Assembly: GCA_040770625.1 (NCBI GenBank)
Contig: JAXGIW010000001.1
Coordinates: forward strand, 1 to 64,000
Length of the DNA stretch: 64,000 nt
Direction: 5' to 3'
Source of the DNA: 58-81 sp012729145
Lineage (GTDB): Bacteria > Synergistota > Synergistia > Synergistales > Thermovirgaceae
Shown here piece by piece: positions 50,840 to 59,431 of the stretch. The notes below the pieces were generated by a model. It did no database searches and was not told the origin of the DNA. It saw only the letters and a program-made list of their open reading frames with translations. Each line of letters begins with the position of its first letter. Position 1 is the first letter of the stretch. The position numbers were made by a program, and so were the translations under genes.

Positions 50840-52032
50840 TCTACTGTTCTCTTCCCCTCGATTACCGACAAGGCCTCATCCAGTGCTGCACCGGTATCAT
50901 TGGAGAACCCTTCACCGGACAGGATCTCGCCCAGCGCCGAAAGGAAGAGGACAATGTTCCTCCGGTTGGAGCCACTACCCATAAGCCCGATCCTTATGAT
51001 CTTGCCCTTGAGGTCCCCAAGCCCGGACCCGACCTCTATGGAGTACTCATCCATGAGCCTTCTTCTGACGAGGGCCTCGTCCACCCCCTGAGGCATCTTC
51101 ACGGAGGTAAGGCTCGGAAGCCTGTAGGCCGGTTCGACCAGAAGTTCCAGGCCCATTGCCTCCAGTCCTGCCCATAGCGCTTCTGCGTTATACCTGTGAC
51201 GGGCAAACCTGTTCTCGAGCCCCTCCTCGGCGATAACCCTCAAACCCTCGTTCAGCCCGTAAATCATGTTCACAGGGGCTGTATGGTGGTAGAACCTCTC
51301 CTCGCCCCAGTAGCGCATGATCATGGTCAGGTCGAGGTACCAGCTCTGCACCTTGGTCTTACGACCCTTGATATGCTCCACGGCTTTCGGCCCTACTGTT
51401 ACAGGTGCAAGTCCCGGGGGGCAGGCAAGGCACTTCTGGCTTCCGCTGTAGACCATGTCCAGACCGAGGCGTTCCACGGGTACCTCCATTCCTCCCAGGG
51501 ACGTCACGGCATCGACTAGCATAAACATGCCTGCCTCATGTACCAGGGATGCGATCTCATCCAGCGGCTGAAGAACCCCGGTGGAGGTCTCGGCTTGGAC
51601 TATCCCCAGGAGTTTTGCGTCAGGATTGGCCCTGATGGCCTTTTCGACTTCCCCGGGATCCACGGGCCTGCCCATCGGGGCGTTGACCTCCACCACCCCG
51701 GCGCCGCACCTTCCCGCAACGTCCTGCATCCTTGACCCGAATACCCCGTGGGAGCAGACAATGACCTTGTCGCCCCTCTCGATCATGTTCACACAGGCCG
51801 TCTCCATCCCGGCGCTCCCCGTGCCGGACATGGCCACCGTCAGATCGTTACCGGTCTGGAATACCATCCTCAGCAGATCCCGGGTCTCGTCCATTATGGC
51901 GACGAAATCCCTGTCCAGATGGCCGAGGGTCGGTTCAGACATTGCCCTGAGGACCCTCCCCTCTACCGGTGTGGGTCCGGGACCCAGGAGGATCTTTTCA
52001 GGCACCTTTCTCACGCGTTTCGCTGGATCCAT
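50836..52032 (-). CDS. Alanine/serine-glyoxylate-type aminotransferase (class V)
   Basis: 398-aa PLP aminotransferase from the ATG at 52032, after GGGAGGG. The N-terminus reads EKILLGPGPTPVEGRVLRAM. SGTGSAGMETACVNMI and LVDAVTSLGGMEV flank the PLP site, with the PLP Lys in YSGSQKCLACPPGLAPV. The Asn/Tyr pattern YLDLTMIMRYW is common in AGT and (S)-ureidoglycine aminotransferases. The open frame extends far upstream as a rarD shadow. First gene in the aminotransferase-nitrilase-M23 run. Confidence 0.92.
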   Translation of the reverse strand: MDPAKRVRKVPEKILLGPGPTPVEGRVLRAMSEPTLGHLDRDFVAIMDETRDLLRMVFQTGNDLTVAMSGTGSAGMETACVNMIERGDKVIVCSHGVFGSRMQDVAGRCGAGVVEVNAPMGRPVDPGEVEKAIRANPDAKLLGIVQAETSTGVLQPLDEIASLVHEAGMFMLVDAVTSLGGMEVPVERLGLDMVYSGSQKCLACPPGLAPVTVGPKAVEHIKGRKTKVQSWYLDLTMIMRYWGEERFYHHTAPVNMIYGLNEGLRVIAEEGLENRFARHRYNAEALWAGLEAMGLELLVEPAYRLPSLTSVKMPQGVDEALVRRRLMDEYSIEVGSGLGDLKGKIIRIGLMGSGSNRRNIVLFLSALGEILSGEGFSNDTGAALDEALSVIEGKRTVE

Positions 52033-52073
52033 TTCAAGCCCTCCCTGTCGTGGAAAAAATAATGCCCCTTGTC

Positions 52074-53021
52074 CTATCTTTTTATCCCGGTACCTGGGTC
52101 TGATACCGTCGCCAAAGCACCCTGCTCTCTCCGGGAAGCGGCGAAACTCCCCCAGGAGTAGAGCCCCAGAGCGACCCAGATGCAGACAAATGTTACCACC
52201 TTCGGCATATCCAGTGGTTCGCGGAATACAGACACCCCGAGGAAAAAGGTAAGGGTGGGGGCGATGTACTGCAGGAAGCCCAGGGTGGTCAGCTTCAGCC
52301 TCCGGGCACCGTAGGCGAACCATAGCAGGGGAAGCGAAGTAACGGCCCCTGTAGATACCAGGAGAATGTCCTGCACGGGGTTCCCCGCAAGGAAAGCCCC
52401 ACGATACCGGACCCCGGCGACAAGAAGGAAGAGGAGAGCCGGGATAGAGAGGAAGGCCGTTTCGGCGAAAAGACCCGGCAGGGAGTCGATCACTACCTTC
52501 TTCCTGATCAGGCCGTAAAAGGCAAAACTAAGCGCCAGTCCCAGGGCCACCCAGGGAAATCTTCCGTAACGGATGACCTGGAAGAGCACCCCGACAGAGG
52601 CGATCGATATGGCCAGCCACTGGACCCTCTCCATCTTTTCCCGAAAAAAGACAAAGCCGAAGAAAACCGTTACCAGAGGGTTGATGTAGTACCCAAGGCT
52701 AGTCTCGAGCACTTTATCGGCGTTGACGGCCCAGATGTAGATCAGCCAGTTGGCCGCTATGAAAAGGCTGCTTAATGAAAGCAAGGCAGCCCTGCGGGGG
52801 CTTCTAAAGGCGACGGCCATGTCCCTTCGGCGCCCCTGGAAGATCATTATCATCGCCACGAAAACCAGCGACCAGATTATCCTGTGGGAAAGAATGCCCA
52901 GGGAGGGGACGTTCACCATCAGTTTCCAGTAGACCGGGAGCAGTCCCCAGGCCGTATATGCGGCGATGGCCGCCTTCAACCCCGATCCGGTCTCTTCCCT
53001 GGACAGATCCGATGCTTCCAT
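52074..53021 (-). CDS. rarD: EamA-family transporter RarD
   Basis: 315-aa inner-membrane protein with about ten TM segments and two EamA repeats (starting AAYTAWGLLPVYWKL and FYGLIRKKVVIDSL). The RarD segments SHRIIWSLVF, NWLIYIWAVNADKVLETSLG and YYINPLVTVFFG are conserved. RarD proteins are implicated in chloramphenicol sensitivity or small-metabolite export. ATG after GGGAGGATG. The C-terminal cytosolic tail is short and polar. Confidence 0.93.
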   Translation of the reverse strand: MEASDLSREETGSGLKAAIAAYTAWGLLPVYWKLMVNVPSLGILSHRIIWSLVFVAMIMIFQGRRRDMAVAFRSPRRAALLSLSSLFIAANWLIYIWAVNADKVLETSLGYYINPLVTVFFGFVFFREKMERVQWLAISIASVGVLFQVIRYGRFPWVALGLALSFAFYGLIRKKVVIDSLPGLFAETAFLSIPALLFLLVAGVRYRGAFLAGNPVQDILLVSTGAVTSLPLLWFAYGARRLKLTTLGFLQYIAPTLTFFLGVSVFREPLDMPKVVTFVCIWVALGLYSWGSFAASRREQGALATVSDPGTGIKR

Positions 53022-53110
53022 TCTGTTTCATCCTCCCGAATCCTCTTTGAAACTGTTACTATTAGACTTCAAGATGGCGACCGCCAGGAGAAAAAAAGGA
53101 GGCTCAAGGG

Positions 53111-53703
53111 ATGGGACGTAAAAGCATTGCTACGCTTCTTCTGCCACCGTTGGTCATCTTTTCGGCGATCACCGTTTACCACCTGTTGTGGATACCCTCT
53201 CCCAACCCCGTCTACGCCACCATCAGGGCCTCGGGCATATTGGCCTACGCTTTTTCCTTCCTGGCGATAGTAGCTTCTGCGTTCCCCAGGGAGATCACAC
53301 GGCTTACCGGAGACCCCTTCATCAGGGCACACCACATCTTCGCTGCAGGAGGGCTTGTCTTGATGGCCATCCACGGACTCTCGGTCCTTTTATTCTTCAG
53401 AACCCTCTCGGTGTTCGTGCCGGACCTTGGAAGTCTTCGCGATTTTCTCATGTTCGGAGGGAGGGTGGCACTCCCCCTTTTCATATTAACGGCTGCCACG
53501 GCAAGGTTCAGCCGCTCCGTCCCCTTCTGGGGAAGATACACATCCTCAACTACGCCGCATTCTTTCTTGTGACCGCCCACGCGCTGATGATAGGAACCGA
53601 CTTCGACTCTACATCCATGAGGGCACTGGCCTACGCCCTTTCAGCCGCTGGCGTCTCGGTGCCGGTGATCAGGTTTCTCAGGAAACCCCGCGGCTCACGC
53701 TAA
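53111..53703 (+). pseudogene. Ferric-reductase-like heme membrane protein, frameshifted
   Basis: The frame from 53111 (ATG after AAGGG) ends at 53572 after RSVPFWGRYTSS. The +1 frame continues WGKIHILNYAAFFLVTAHAL and ends at 53703. Adding one G in the G run 53529-53532 joins them to about 197 aa. There are about six TM segments, with His in IRAHHIF, MAIHGL, GKIHIL and VTAHALM that could bind two b hemes, as in the ferric reductase-like transmembrane domain (PF01794). No flavin domain is attached, so it resembles YedZ/MsrQ-like subunits. Frameshift or sequencing error not resolvable here. The 3' end overlaps the convergent ketopantoate reductase-like gene. Confidence 0.68.
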
Positions 53704-54598
53704 CCTCCAGGGCCTTCACAAGATAGCAGACCGTCTCCGTAACTGGCACTTCAAGGCCTGCCCGGATGCCTCTTCTCATGATCTCGCCGCTTATGGCCTC
53801 TATCTCGGTCCTGTTGCCCGACAGGATATCCTGAAGCATCGATGGCCGGTTTCCCGATGTCAGTTCAAGGATCTCCAGCAGAGCCGACCACTGCTCGTCG
53901 GGGTCAAACGGTATGCCTTCGGCATCAGCCACTGACACTGCCTCACGGCAGAGGGACTCCATAACCTTCCTGGCAAAGGGTGAACCCAGGATCTGGGCGT
54001 TGGATGAGCGGGTCAGGGCCGCCACGGGATTAACACCGGCGTTGACGATGACCTTTGCCCAGATCGCTCTCCAGGGTTCGTCTTCAAGATCGGCGTTGAA
54101 GCCTGCGGCCCGGAAAAGCCCGAGAACATCTTTGGCATCAACCCCTGGTGTTACCGGGGCGAAACGGATAAACCCGTCCCCTCCGCAGTAGACCACTCCC
54201 GGCTCCGGCCTGAAGGCTCCGTAACTGATAGATCCCGCAAGAAGTTTTCCTTCGGGGACGTGCTCCTGCAGTGCTTCCACGTTCCCGAGTCCGTTCTGCA
54301 GGGTCAGGACCCATCCATCGGGGGAGAGAAGGCCCTTAAGGTTGGCTGCCACCTCCGGGTTCTGCCAGGACTTGACAAGGACTATCACAAGGTCGGCAGG
54401 GGGACAGCTGGAAGGATCGTCGTGGATCTCCAGGCACACCGTCCTGGTCTTTTGGCCGGATCCTCCGTAAACCAGTCCGCGGGACCTTATCCTTTCAACA
54501 TGAATTCCCGGGCGAGAAAGGCAACGGACAGGCATGCCAACCTCGTGGAACTGGACTGCCAGGCGACTCCCCAGGGCTCCGCATCCATAGATGGTTAT
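53678..54598 (-). CDS. Ketopantoate reductase-like protein with no canonical start codon
   Basis: NAD(P)-dependent 2-dehydropantoate 2-reductase family. Translating upstream of the first Met (54535) gives ITIYGCGALGSRLAVQFHEV, the nucleotide-binding motif, so the true N-terminus lies there. In that frame a TGA occurs at 54608-54610 and no ATG, GTG or TTG lies between it and the motif. Either a non-standard ATA/ATC start (54598 or 54592) is used, or a 1-nt change has split it from a GTG at 54611. The catalytic Lys is in AIWAKVIVNAGVNPV, and ENRTEIEA-type substrate contacts appear as GNRTEIEAISG. Might serve CoA synthesis or another 2-oxo acid. Confidence 0.8.
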   Translation of the reverse strand: MTIYGCGALGSRLAVQFHEVGMPVRCLSRPGIHVERIRSRGLVYGGSGQKTRTVCLEIHDDPSSCPPADLVIVLVKSWQNPEVAANLKGLLSPDGWVLTLQNGLGNVEALQEHVPEGKLLAGSISYGAFRPEPGVVYCGGDGFIRFAPVTPGVDAKDVLGLFRAAGFNADLEDEPWRAIWAKVIVNAGVNPVAALTRSSNAQILGSPFARKVMESLCREAVSVADAEGIPFDPDEQWSALLEILELTSGNRPSMLQDILSGNRTEIEAISGEIMRRGIRAGLEVPVTETVCYLVKALEVSVSRGVS

Positions 54599-54621
54599 CG
54601 TGACAGATCACCCTTTCCTGT

Positions 54622-55278
54622 CTAGTCCCAATTACCCTCCCCCTCCTGTCTGGGCCGGGAGAGACCTTTGCCGGCCATCCAGGTAAGGAAGGGCGTCAGG
54701 ATATATATTATCGTGCTGTTTCCCATTATGAAAAAGGATGCCACCATGCCCAAAACGGCAAGCACCGGCGCGACCATGCTCCTCCGCTTTCCTGACCTGA
54801 CCCTCTCGGGGTCTATATCGCTGTCTACCAGCCTGTTGCCTGATGTGGCGTACCACCAGTTGGCCATCATCAGGGACCCAAGTACAAAGATGTTCAGGTG
54901 GAATATCAGGTCTGCCTCCAGAATGTCCATGAACCTGCTTAATGTCGACGTGGAGAAGGGGACCAGACATACGGCCGCAAGGAAAAGGAGGTTGATCGCC
55001 AGGTGGACGGGATCGGTCCTTCTTATCCGGGTGCTCTGCCTGTGATGCCAGATCCAGAAAAGAGACAGGAGAAGGAAACTGATGAGGTAGTTCATGAGAG
55101 GATCCCCAAGCCCCTCCACAAAGGCATCGAAGGCCTTCCTGTCCAGCCTGACGGAATATGAGGGGGCCCTTATGTCCAGGACAAGGATGGTCATCGCCAC
55201 GGCGAAGATGCCGTCCGCCAGGGCCTCGATACGACCCTTCGAGAGAGTGCCTTCACGGATCCTTTTGTCCTGCGGCAA
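54622..55278 (-). CDS. TMEM175-family (DUF1211) potassium channel-like protein
   Basis: 218 aa, six TM segments. The first helix carries the family signature RIEALADGIFAVAMTILVLD (about 16-35); its usual FSD segment is ALAD here. This helix lines the pore in bacterial TMEM175 channels. A second repeat is visible around MDILEADLIFHLNIFVLGSL. TTG start after AGGGGGG. Divergent from the Mrp operon, so a link to cation homeostasis is plausible. Confidence 0.88.
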   Translation of the reverse strand: MPQDKRIREGTLSKGRIEALADGIFAVAMTILVLDIRAPSYSVRLDRKAFDAFVEGLGDPLMNYLISFLLLSLFWIWHHRQSTRIRRTDPVHLAINLLFLAAVCLVPFSTSTLSRFMDILEADLIFHLNIFVLGSLMMANWWYATSGNRLVDSDIDPERVRSGKRRSMVAPVLAVLGMVASFFIMGNSTIIYILTPFLTWMAGKGLSRPRQEGEGNWD

Positions 55279-55437
55279 CCTTCATCCCCCCTCTTGAAAT
55301 ATTAACGACCTCTACATTATATCTGCGAGAACAGGCTTCTGCATACATAAATTAGGCAACAAAGGTCCTTTTCCAATATAATTCTTGTTGTCTCCGGTCC
55401 ATCAGTCTTCACCCGAGGAAAGGGGGCTCGAGCCGCC

Positions 55438-55959
55438 TTGGATCCCTCCAGGAAGAACCGTTTTGTCCTCCTTGTCGCCCTTGTCATCCTGTGGGTCATG
55501 CTCACGGGGTCTTTCGAGCCGGCTTCACTGGGTGCCGGGATAGCAGTAAGCGCTCTCATTGTCCAGCTGACCTGGAGGCCGCTGCTTCTGGGCACACGTC
55601 ACGTGGGTGCCCCCTCAGCCCGCCCCCTTGACATCAAACCCCTGGAGATATTGAAAATATTTCCCCGCTTCATGTTCGACATTCTCAAGGCCTCGGCAGA
55701 GGTGGCTATCATCGCGCTCAAGCCGCGAATAGATATCAGGCCTGGCATAGTAAGGGTGGATTCACACCTCAAGAACAAGACGGCCCTGGTCTTCCTGGCA
55801 AACTATATCACCCTCACGCCTGGAACACTCACCGTAGATATCGACACGGCCCGCCACCACGTGTTCATCCACGCCCTCGATCTTGGAACACTTGACGCCC
55901 CGGATATCCGCAACGAGGTAGCCATGCTCGAGAAGCGTCTAGGGAGGGTCCTTGAATGA
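55438..55959 (+). CDS. mnhE: Mrp/Mnh antiporter subunit E
   Basis: 173-aa MnhE-family membrane protein. Two or three TM segments at the N-terminus (FVLLVALVILWVMLTGSF). The family core LVFLANYITLTPGTLTVDID (about 117-136) and EVAIIALKPRIDIRPGI follow, with a soluble C-terminus. TTG start with AGGGGG upstream. A TATAAT at 55377-55382 could drive the operon. Overlaps mnhF by 4 nt. Confidence 0.92.
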   Translation: MDPSRKNRFVLLVALVILWVMLTGSFEPASLGAGIAVSALIVQLTWRPLLLGTRHVGAPSARPLDIKPLEILKIFPRFMFDILKASAEVAIIALKPRIDIRPGIVRVDSHLKNKTALVFLANYITLTPGTLTVDIDTARHHVFIHALDLGTLDAPDIRNEVAMLEKRLGRVLE

Positions 55960-56213
55960 TAACGGCGATGATCTGGGCACTGATGATCTCAGCCGCCCTG
56001 GGTTTCTGGCGGGTCATAGTGGGCCCTACGGTCCCTGACAGGATAGTGGCAGCCGATGCCCTTTCAATTATAATGACCACTACCCTCGCCCTCCTGGGGC
56101 TGGTTTTCAACAACCCTGTCTTCCTCGATATCGCCATAGCCTTCGCAGTACTGGCCTTTGCGGATGTCCTGATCATGGCCAAGTTCTTTGAACACGGAGA
56201 GCTGCACCTATGA
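55956..56213 (+). CDS. mnhF: Mrp/Mnh antiporter subunit F
   Basis: The 85-aa three-TM protein has the MnhF signature WRVIVGPTVPDRIVAADALS (about 18-37) and ends in a short cytosolic tail. ATGA overlap with mnhE and with mnhG. Part of the cation/proton antiporter membrane complex. Confidence 0.92.
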   Translation: MITAMIWALMISAALGFWRVIVGPTVPDRIVAADALSIIMTTTLALLGLVFNNPVFLDIAIAFAVLAFADVLIMAKFFEHGELHL

Positions 56214-56560
56214 GCACGTTATTTCGCGAGTCCGCTGCCTATGTGCTGATGGCAGGGGGCGCGTTCTTCTCTCTGGCCTCCGTTATAGGCATCATAAGGT
56301 TCCCGGATATCTATACCCGTATCCATGCGGGCACAAAGGCCCTTACGGGAGGGGCCACCCTGATCCTTCTCGGTGCCGCTCTCTACACTCCTTCGTGGCA
56401 GATATCTGCAAAACTTTTCCTGATAGCCGCATTCCTTATGGCGACCAACCCCATCGCTTCCCATGCCATATCCAGGGCCTGTTACCGCCACGGGATGAGA
56501 CCCGGATTGGCGTTCATCGACGAATACGGCCATTCAGGGGAAAAGGGGGACAGAACATGA
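56210..56560 (+). CDS. mnhG: Mrp/Mnh antiporter subunit G
   Basis: The 116-aa MnhG protein has GGAFFSLASVIGIIRFPDIYT and IHAGTKALTGGATLILLGAA. Three TM helices. Overlaps mnhF and the next gene by 4 nt each. Confidence 0.92.
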   Translation: MSTLFRESAAYVLMAGGAFFSLASVIGIIRFPDIYTRIHAGTKALTGGATLILLGAALYTPSWQISAKLFLIAAFLMATNPIASHAISRACYRHGMRPGLAFIDEYGHSGEKGDRT

Positions 56561-56820
56561 GCCTGTCATTCATGATCTTCCTCTATGTTTTTCTGATCGC
56601 CACCGCCCTGGTCATTTCTGCCATAAACGACATCCTGAGCGCAGTGATAACCCTTTCAGTGTTCGGGATCCTCCTGGCCACTGCCTTCGCGATACTGCAG
56701 GCACCGGATGTGGCCCTCACACAGGCAGTGATCAACTCAGGCATTGTCACTGCTCTCTTCCTGGTAGCCTTCTCTCAGACCGAAAAACCTGAATGCTACA
56801 GCGAGGAGGAAGAAGAATGA
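56557..56820 (+). CDS. DUF4040/MbhD-like antiporter subunit
   Basis: 87 aa, three TM helices: VFLIATALVISAINDILSAV and ILQAPDVALTQAVINSGIVT. This is the MbhD domain that in Bacillus Mrp is fused into the C-terminal part of MrpA. Here it stands alone, as in archaeal Mbh/Mbs complexes. The acidic tail reads SEEEEE. ATGA overlaps on both sides. Confidence 0.88.
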   Translation: MSLSFMIFLYVFLIATALVISAINDILSAVITLSVFGILLATAFAILQAPDVALTQAVINSGIVTALFLVAFSQTEKPECYSEEEEE

Positions 56821-57570
56821 GCATCAGGCCCTTCATCTTCCGCATCGCTGCGCTGATACTCTGTGTATCCCTTGGACTGATGCTGTTCCGGGGGATCGCC
56901 GCCCTGCCGGTACCGGAAAAGGTCATCGGACCCGCCGGCCACTATCTTGCCCGCACCGCCGGGGAGACGGGGGCAAGGAATGTCGTGGGCGCTATCCTGT
57001 TCGACTACAGGGCTTTCGACACCCTGGGCGAATCCACGGTCATTTTCACGGCCGTATGCGGCATAGCCATGCTCTTTTCCAGGAGAAAGTTCCACCGGTC
57101 ATCAAGAGGCCTTTCGTTCATCGCAAAGAGGGGGATAGGGATAATGGTGCCCTTCCTGCTGATGTACGCTTCGGTGATAATCCTCTTCGGCCACTTGTCG
57201 CCAGGCGGAGGTTTCCAGGGGGGCACCATCTTTGCGACGGTGACGGTACTTCTCTGCGTTGTCTACGGTTCAAGTTTCGAGTCCCAGTACTTCCCCCCCC
57301 CGGACAAAGGATATCCTTGAATCCGGCGGTGCCCTTCTCTTCTCCGGGATAGGGCTGATAGGGCTTGCCGCCGGAACGGGTTTTCTTTCAAACATCGCCG
57401 CCGGTTTCCCGGCCGGCACTTTCGGATCATTCCTCAGCGCGGGTTCCGTTCCAATACTGAACGTAGCGGTAGGCATGAAGGTCGGAGCGGGGCTCTCGAC
57501 GATCTTCTACAGCATGATCAAGATGCTTGATGCCGAAAACGATCATATTGAAGGAGGCAGGCCCAGGTGA
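56817..57570 (+). pseudogene. mnhB: Fused MbhE-MnhB antiporter subunit, frameshifted in a nine-C run
   Basis: The first frame (56817-57320) encodes an MbhE-like N-terminus (ARNVVGAILFDYRAFDTLGE) and the first half of MnhB (KRGIGIMVPFLLMYASVIIL, then FGHLSPGGGFQGG). The second frame supplies the MnhB C-terminus (DILESGGALLFSGIGLIGLA, then LNVAVGMKVGAGLSTIFYSM). They join if one C is dropped from CCCCCCCCC at 57293-57301. Read as is, MnhB stops after QYFPPPDKGYP. The run is a typical slippage site, so phase variation, a lesion or a sequencing error are all possible. The downstream MnhC gene is intact. Confidence 0.8.
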
Positions 57571-57902
57571 TATTGCTGAGTTACGCCACCGCGATAATAA
57601 TCTTCTGCATCGGCCTGTATACCATCATGGTAAGGAGGAACCTTTTCAAGACCGTACTGGGACTTGCGCTCATGGAATCTGCGGTACTTCTTATCATTGT
57701 CTCTTCAGGTTATATACCCGGCGGAGTTCCCCCGATCGCTCCATTCAGCGGCCAGGCGGTCAACCCCCTGCCGCATGCATTCACCCTCACGGCCATAGTG
57801 ATCGGGGCCAGCGATATCGCACTTGCGTTGGCTTTCATCGTGAAGCTGCACAGGCACTACAGAACGGTCGACCTCGACAGGATCAGGGGGCTGCGCGGAT
57901 GA
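57567..57902 (+). CDS. mnhC: Mrp/Mnh antiporter subunit C (NuoK-like)
   Basis: 111-aa three-TM protein of the NuoK/MnhC family. Conserved Glu in LGLALMESAVLLIIVSSG (about 38), then HAFTLTAIVIGASDIALALA. GTG start overlapping the end of the mnhB frame; ATGA overlap with mnhD. Confidence 0.93.
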   Translation: MILLSYATAIIIFCIGLYTIMVRRNLFKTVLGLALMESAVLLIIVSSGYIPGGVPPIAPFSGQAVNPLPHAFTLTAIVIGASDIALALAFIVKLHRHYRTVDLDRIRGLRG

Positions 57903-59389
57903 CTCTCGTCCTTGCGATAATGCTGCCTCTCCTGTCAGCATTCCTGATACCTTTTTTCCACCTGGCAAGGAAGACCCTCTCCGCCGGCCTTATCAGCATC
58001 ATGGGGCTGGCCTCTATCTCGGCGGCCCTGGCCGCTGCGTACACGGGCTGGTACTCACCAGCGGTTTCGCTGATGGGTGGATGGGCTCCCGACATAGGCA
58101 TCGCCCTCGTGGGCGACAGGCTCTCCTCGGCATTTCTTCTGTTGACCTCTATCGGGAGCGGAGCTGCATTGGCCTGCGCGCTGGAGAAGTTCGGAGGAGG
58201 GCCCTGGAGGTTCTATGCCCTCTTCTTCCTGTTGCTCGGGTCCATGAACGGGATACTCCTCACGGGGGATCTTTTCAACCTTTTCGTCTTCTACGAGATC
58301 TTTTCAGTGGCCGCATACCTTTTGGTGGCCTTCTCCATGTCCTGGCAGGCTCTTGAGGCGGGACTCAAGTACCTGGTCCTTGGTACCATAGGGGCTCTTT
58401 TCATCCTCCTGGGGACAGCTTTCACCTTCATGGCTACAGGTGTCCTCAACATGGCTCTCCTGGCCGAGGCGCTTGCCTCGATCCCCAGGGAGACATTGAC
58501 GGCTATATCTGCATGCCTCGTGCTTGGCCTAACGATCAAGACAGGGGCCTTTCCGGTCCATTTCTGGCTCCCCGACGCCCATTCCTCTGCCCAGACCGCA
58601 GTAAGCGCGCTTCTGTCGGGAGTGCTGATCAAGGTCTCGATCTACGCTTTGATGCGGGTCTGTTACATCTTTTTCCTCGGGACGAACGGAACCGTGTTCC
58701 TTGCTATAACAGTCACAGGTTCCCTTTCCGTCCTGGGAGGTCACCTTATGGCATTGAGGCAGGACGACATCAAGAGGCTGCTGGCCTATTCCACGGTGGC
58801 CCAGATAGGGTACATCCTCATAGGAATCGGGTGTGCCAGCGCCGCCGGGGCCGCAGCAGCAGTCTTTCATACCTTCAACCACATGCTTATGAAGATGGGC
58901 CTCTTCATAACCGCCGGCAACCTTTCGGAAGAAAAGGGGACCAGGGAGATATGCGGACTTACAGGGTTATGGAAGAGTCACCCCGTATGGGTCGCCGCCT
59001 TCGCCGTCCTCTCGGCTGCCATAGTTGGCATGCCGCCGATGAACGGCTTCATGAGCAAATGGTTCATCATCCTCTCCTCAGCCGGCGCGGGGACAGTCAT
59101 TCCTGCTCTTGTCATAGCTGCGGGCACGGTAATATCGGCGGCCTACTACCTCAGGATCCTTTCAGCGTTCATTTCACCTGGGGAGGGATCCTCCAGTGGC
59201 CTTCCGCCGTCTGTTCCCCGCAAGCCCCGGAGGAGAAGCATCTCTTTCGCTATCGTTGGAAGTTTTGCCCTTTTATGCCTCGTCCTGGGTGTAATGGCCT
59301 TCTCCCCGTTTTTCAGGGAATGTTTCTCTTCGATCGGTCAAACGGCCGTTGATGTGGAGGCTTACGTAGGACTGGTGACAGGAAGATGA
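57899..59389 (+). CDS. mnhD: Mrp/Mnh antiporter subunit D (NuoL/M/N-like)
   Basis: 496-aa proton-conducting polytopic protein with about 14 TM helices. The conserved Glu is in NLFVFYEIFSVAAYLLVAFS, the TM7 Lys in TIKTGAFPVHFWLPDAHSSA, and the TM8 to loop His/Lys in DDIKRLLAYSTVAQIGYILI. The start at 57899 is set by the ATGA overlap with mnhC; the upstream open stretch is a shadow of mnhC. Confidence 0.93.
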   Translation: MTLVLAIMLPLLSAFLIPFFHLARKTLSAGLISIMGLASISAALAAAYTGWYSPAVSLMGGWAPDIGIALVGDRLSSAFLLLTSIGSGAALACALEKFGGGPWRFYALFFLLLGSMNGILLTGDLFNLFVFYEIFSVAAYLLVAFSMSWQALEAGLKYLVLGTIGALFILLGTAFTFMATGVLNMALLAEALASIPRETLTAISACLVLGLTIKTGAFPVHFWLPDAHSSAQTAVSALLSGVLIKVSIYALMRVCYIFFLGTNGTVFLAITVTGSLSVLGGHLMALRQDDIKRLLAYSTVAQIGYILIGIGCASAAGAAAAVFHTFNHMLMKMGLFITAGNLSEEKGTREICGLTGLWKSHPVWVAAFAVLSAAIVGMPPMNGFMSKWFIILSSAGAGTVIPALVIAAGTVISAAYYLRILSAFISPGEGSSSGLPPSVPRKPRRRSISFAIVGSFALLCLVLGVMAFSPFFRECFSSIGQTAVDVEAYVGLVTGR

Positions 59390-59431
59390 ACCTGCGAAAA
59401 AGGATACTGATACTCTAGAAAGAGGCATGAA

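Noticed and set aside
52033..52323. 97-codon upstream extension of the aminotransferase
   Set aside because: Shadow of rarD; the ATG at 52032 has a strong ribosome site and gives the normal family length.
54608..54610. Sec codon at the TGA before the ketopantoate reductase motif
   Set aside because: It precedes the conserved N-terminus rather than interrupting a domain, and no hairpin follows.
57293..57320. Selenocysteine at the TGA ending the first MnhB frame
   Set aside because: The MnhB C-terminus is in a different frame; the C run explains the break.
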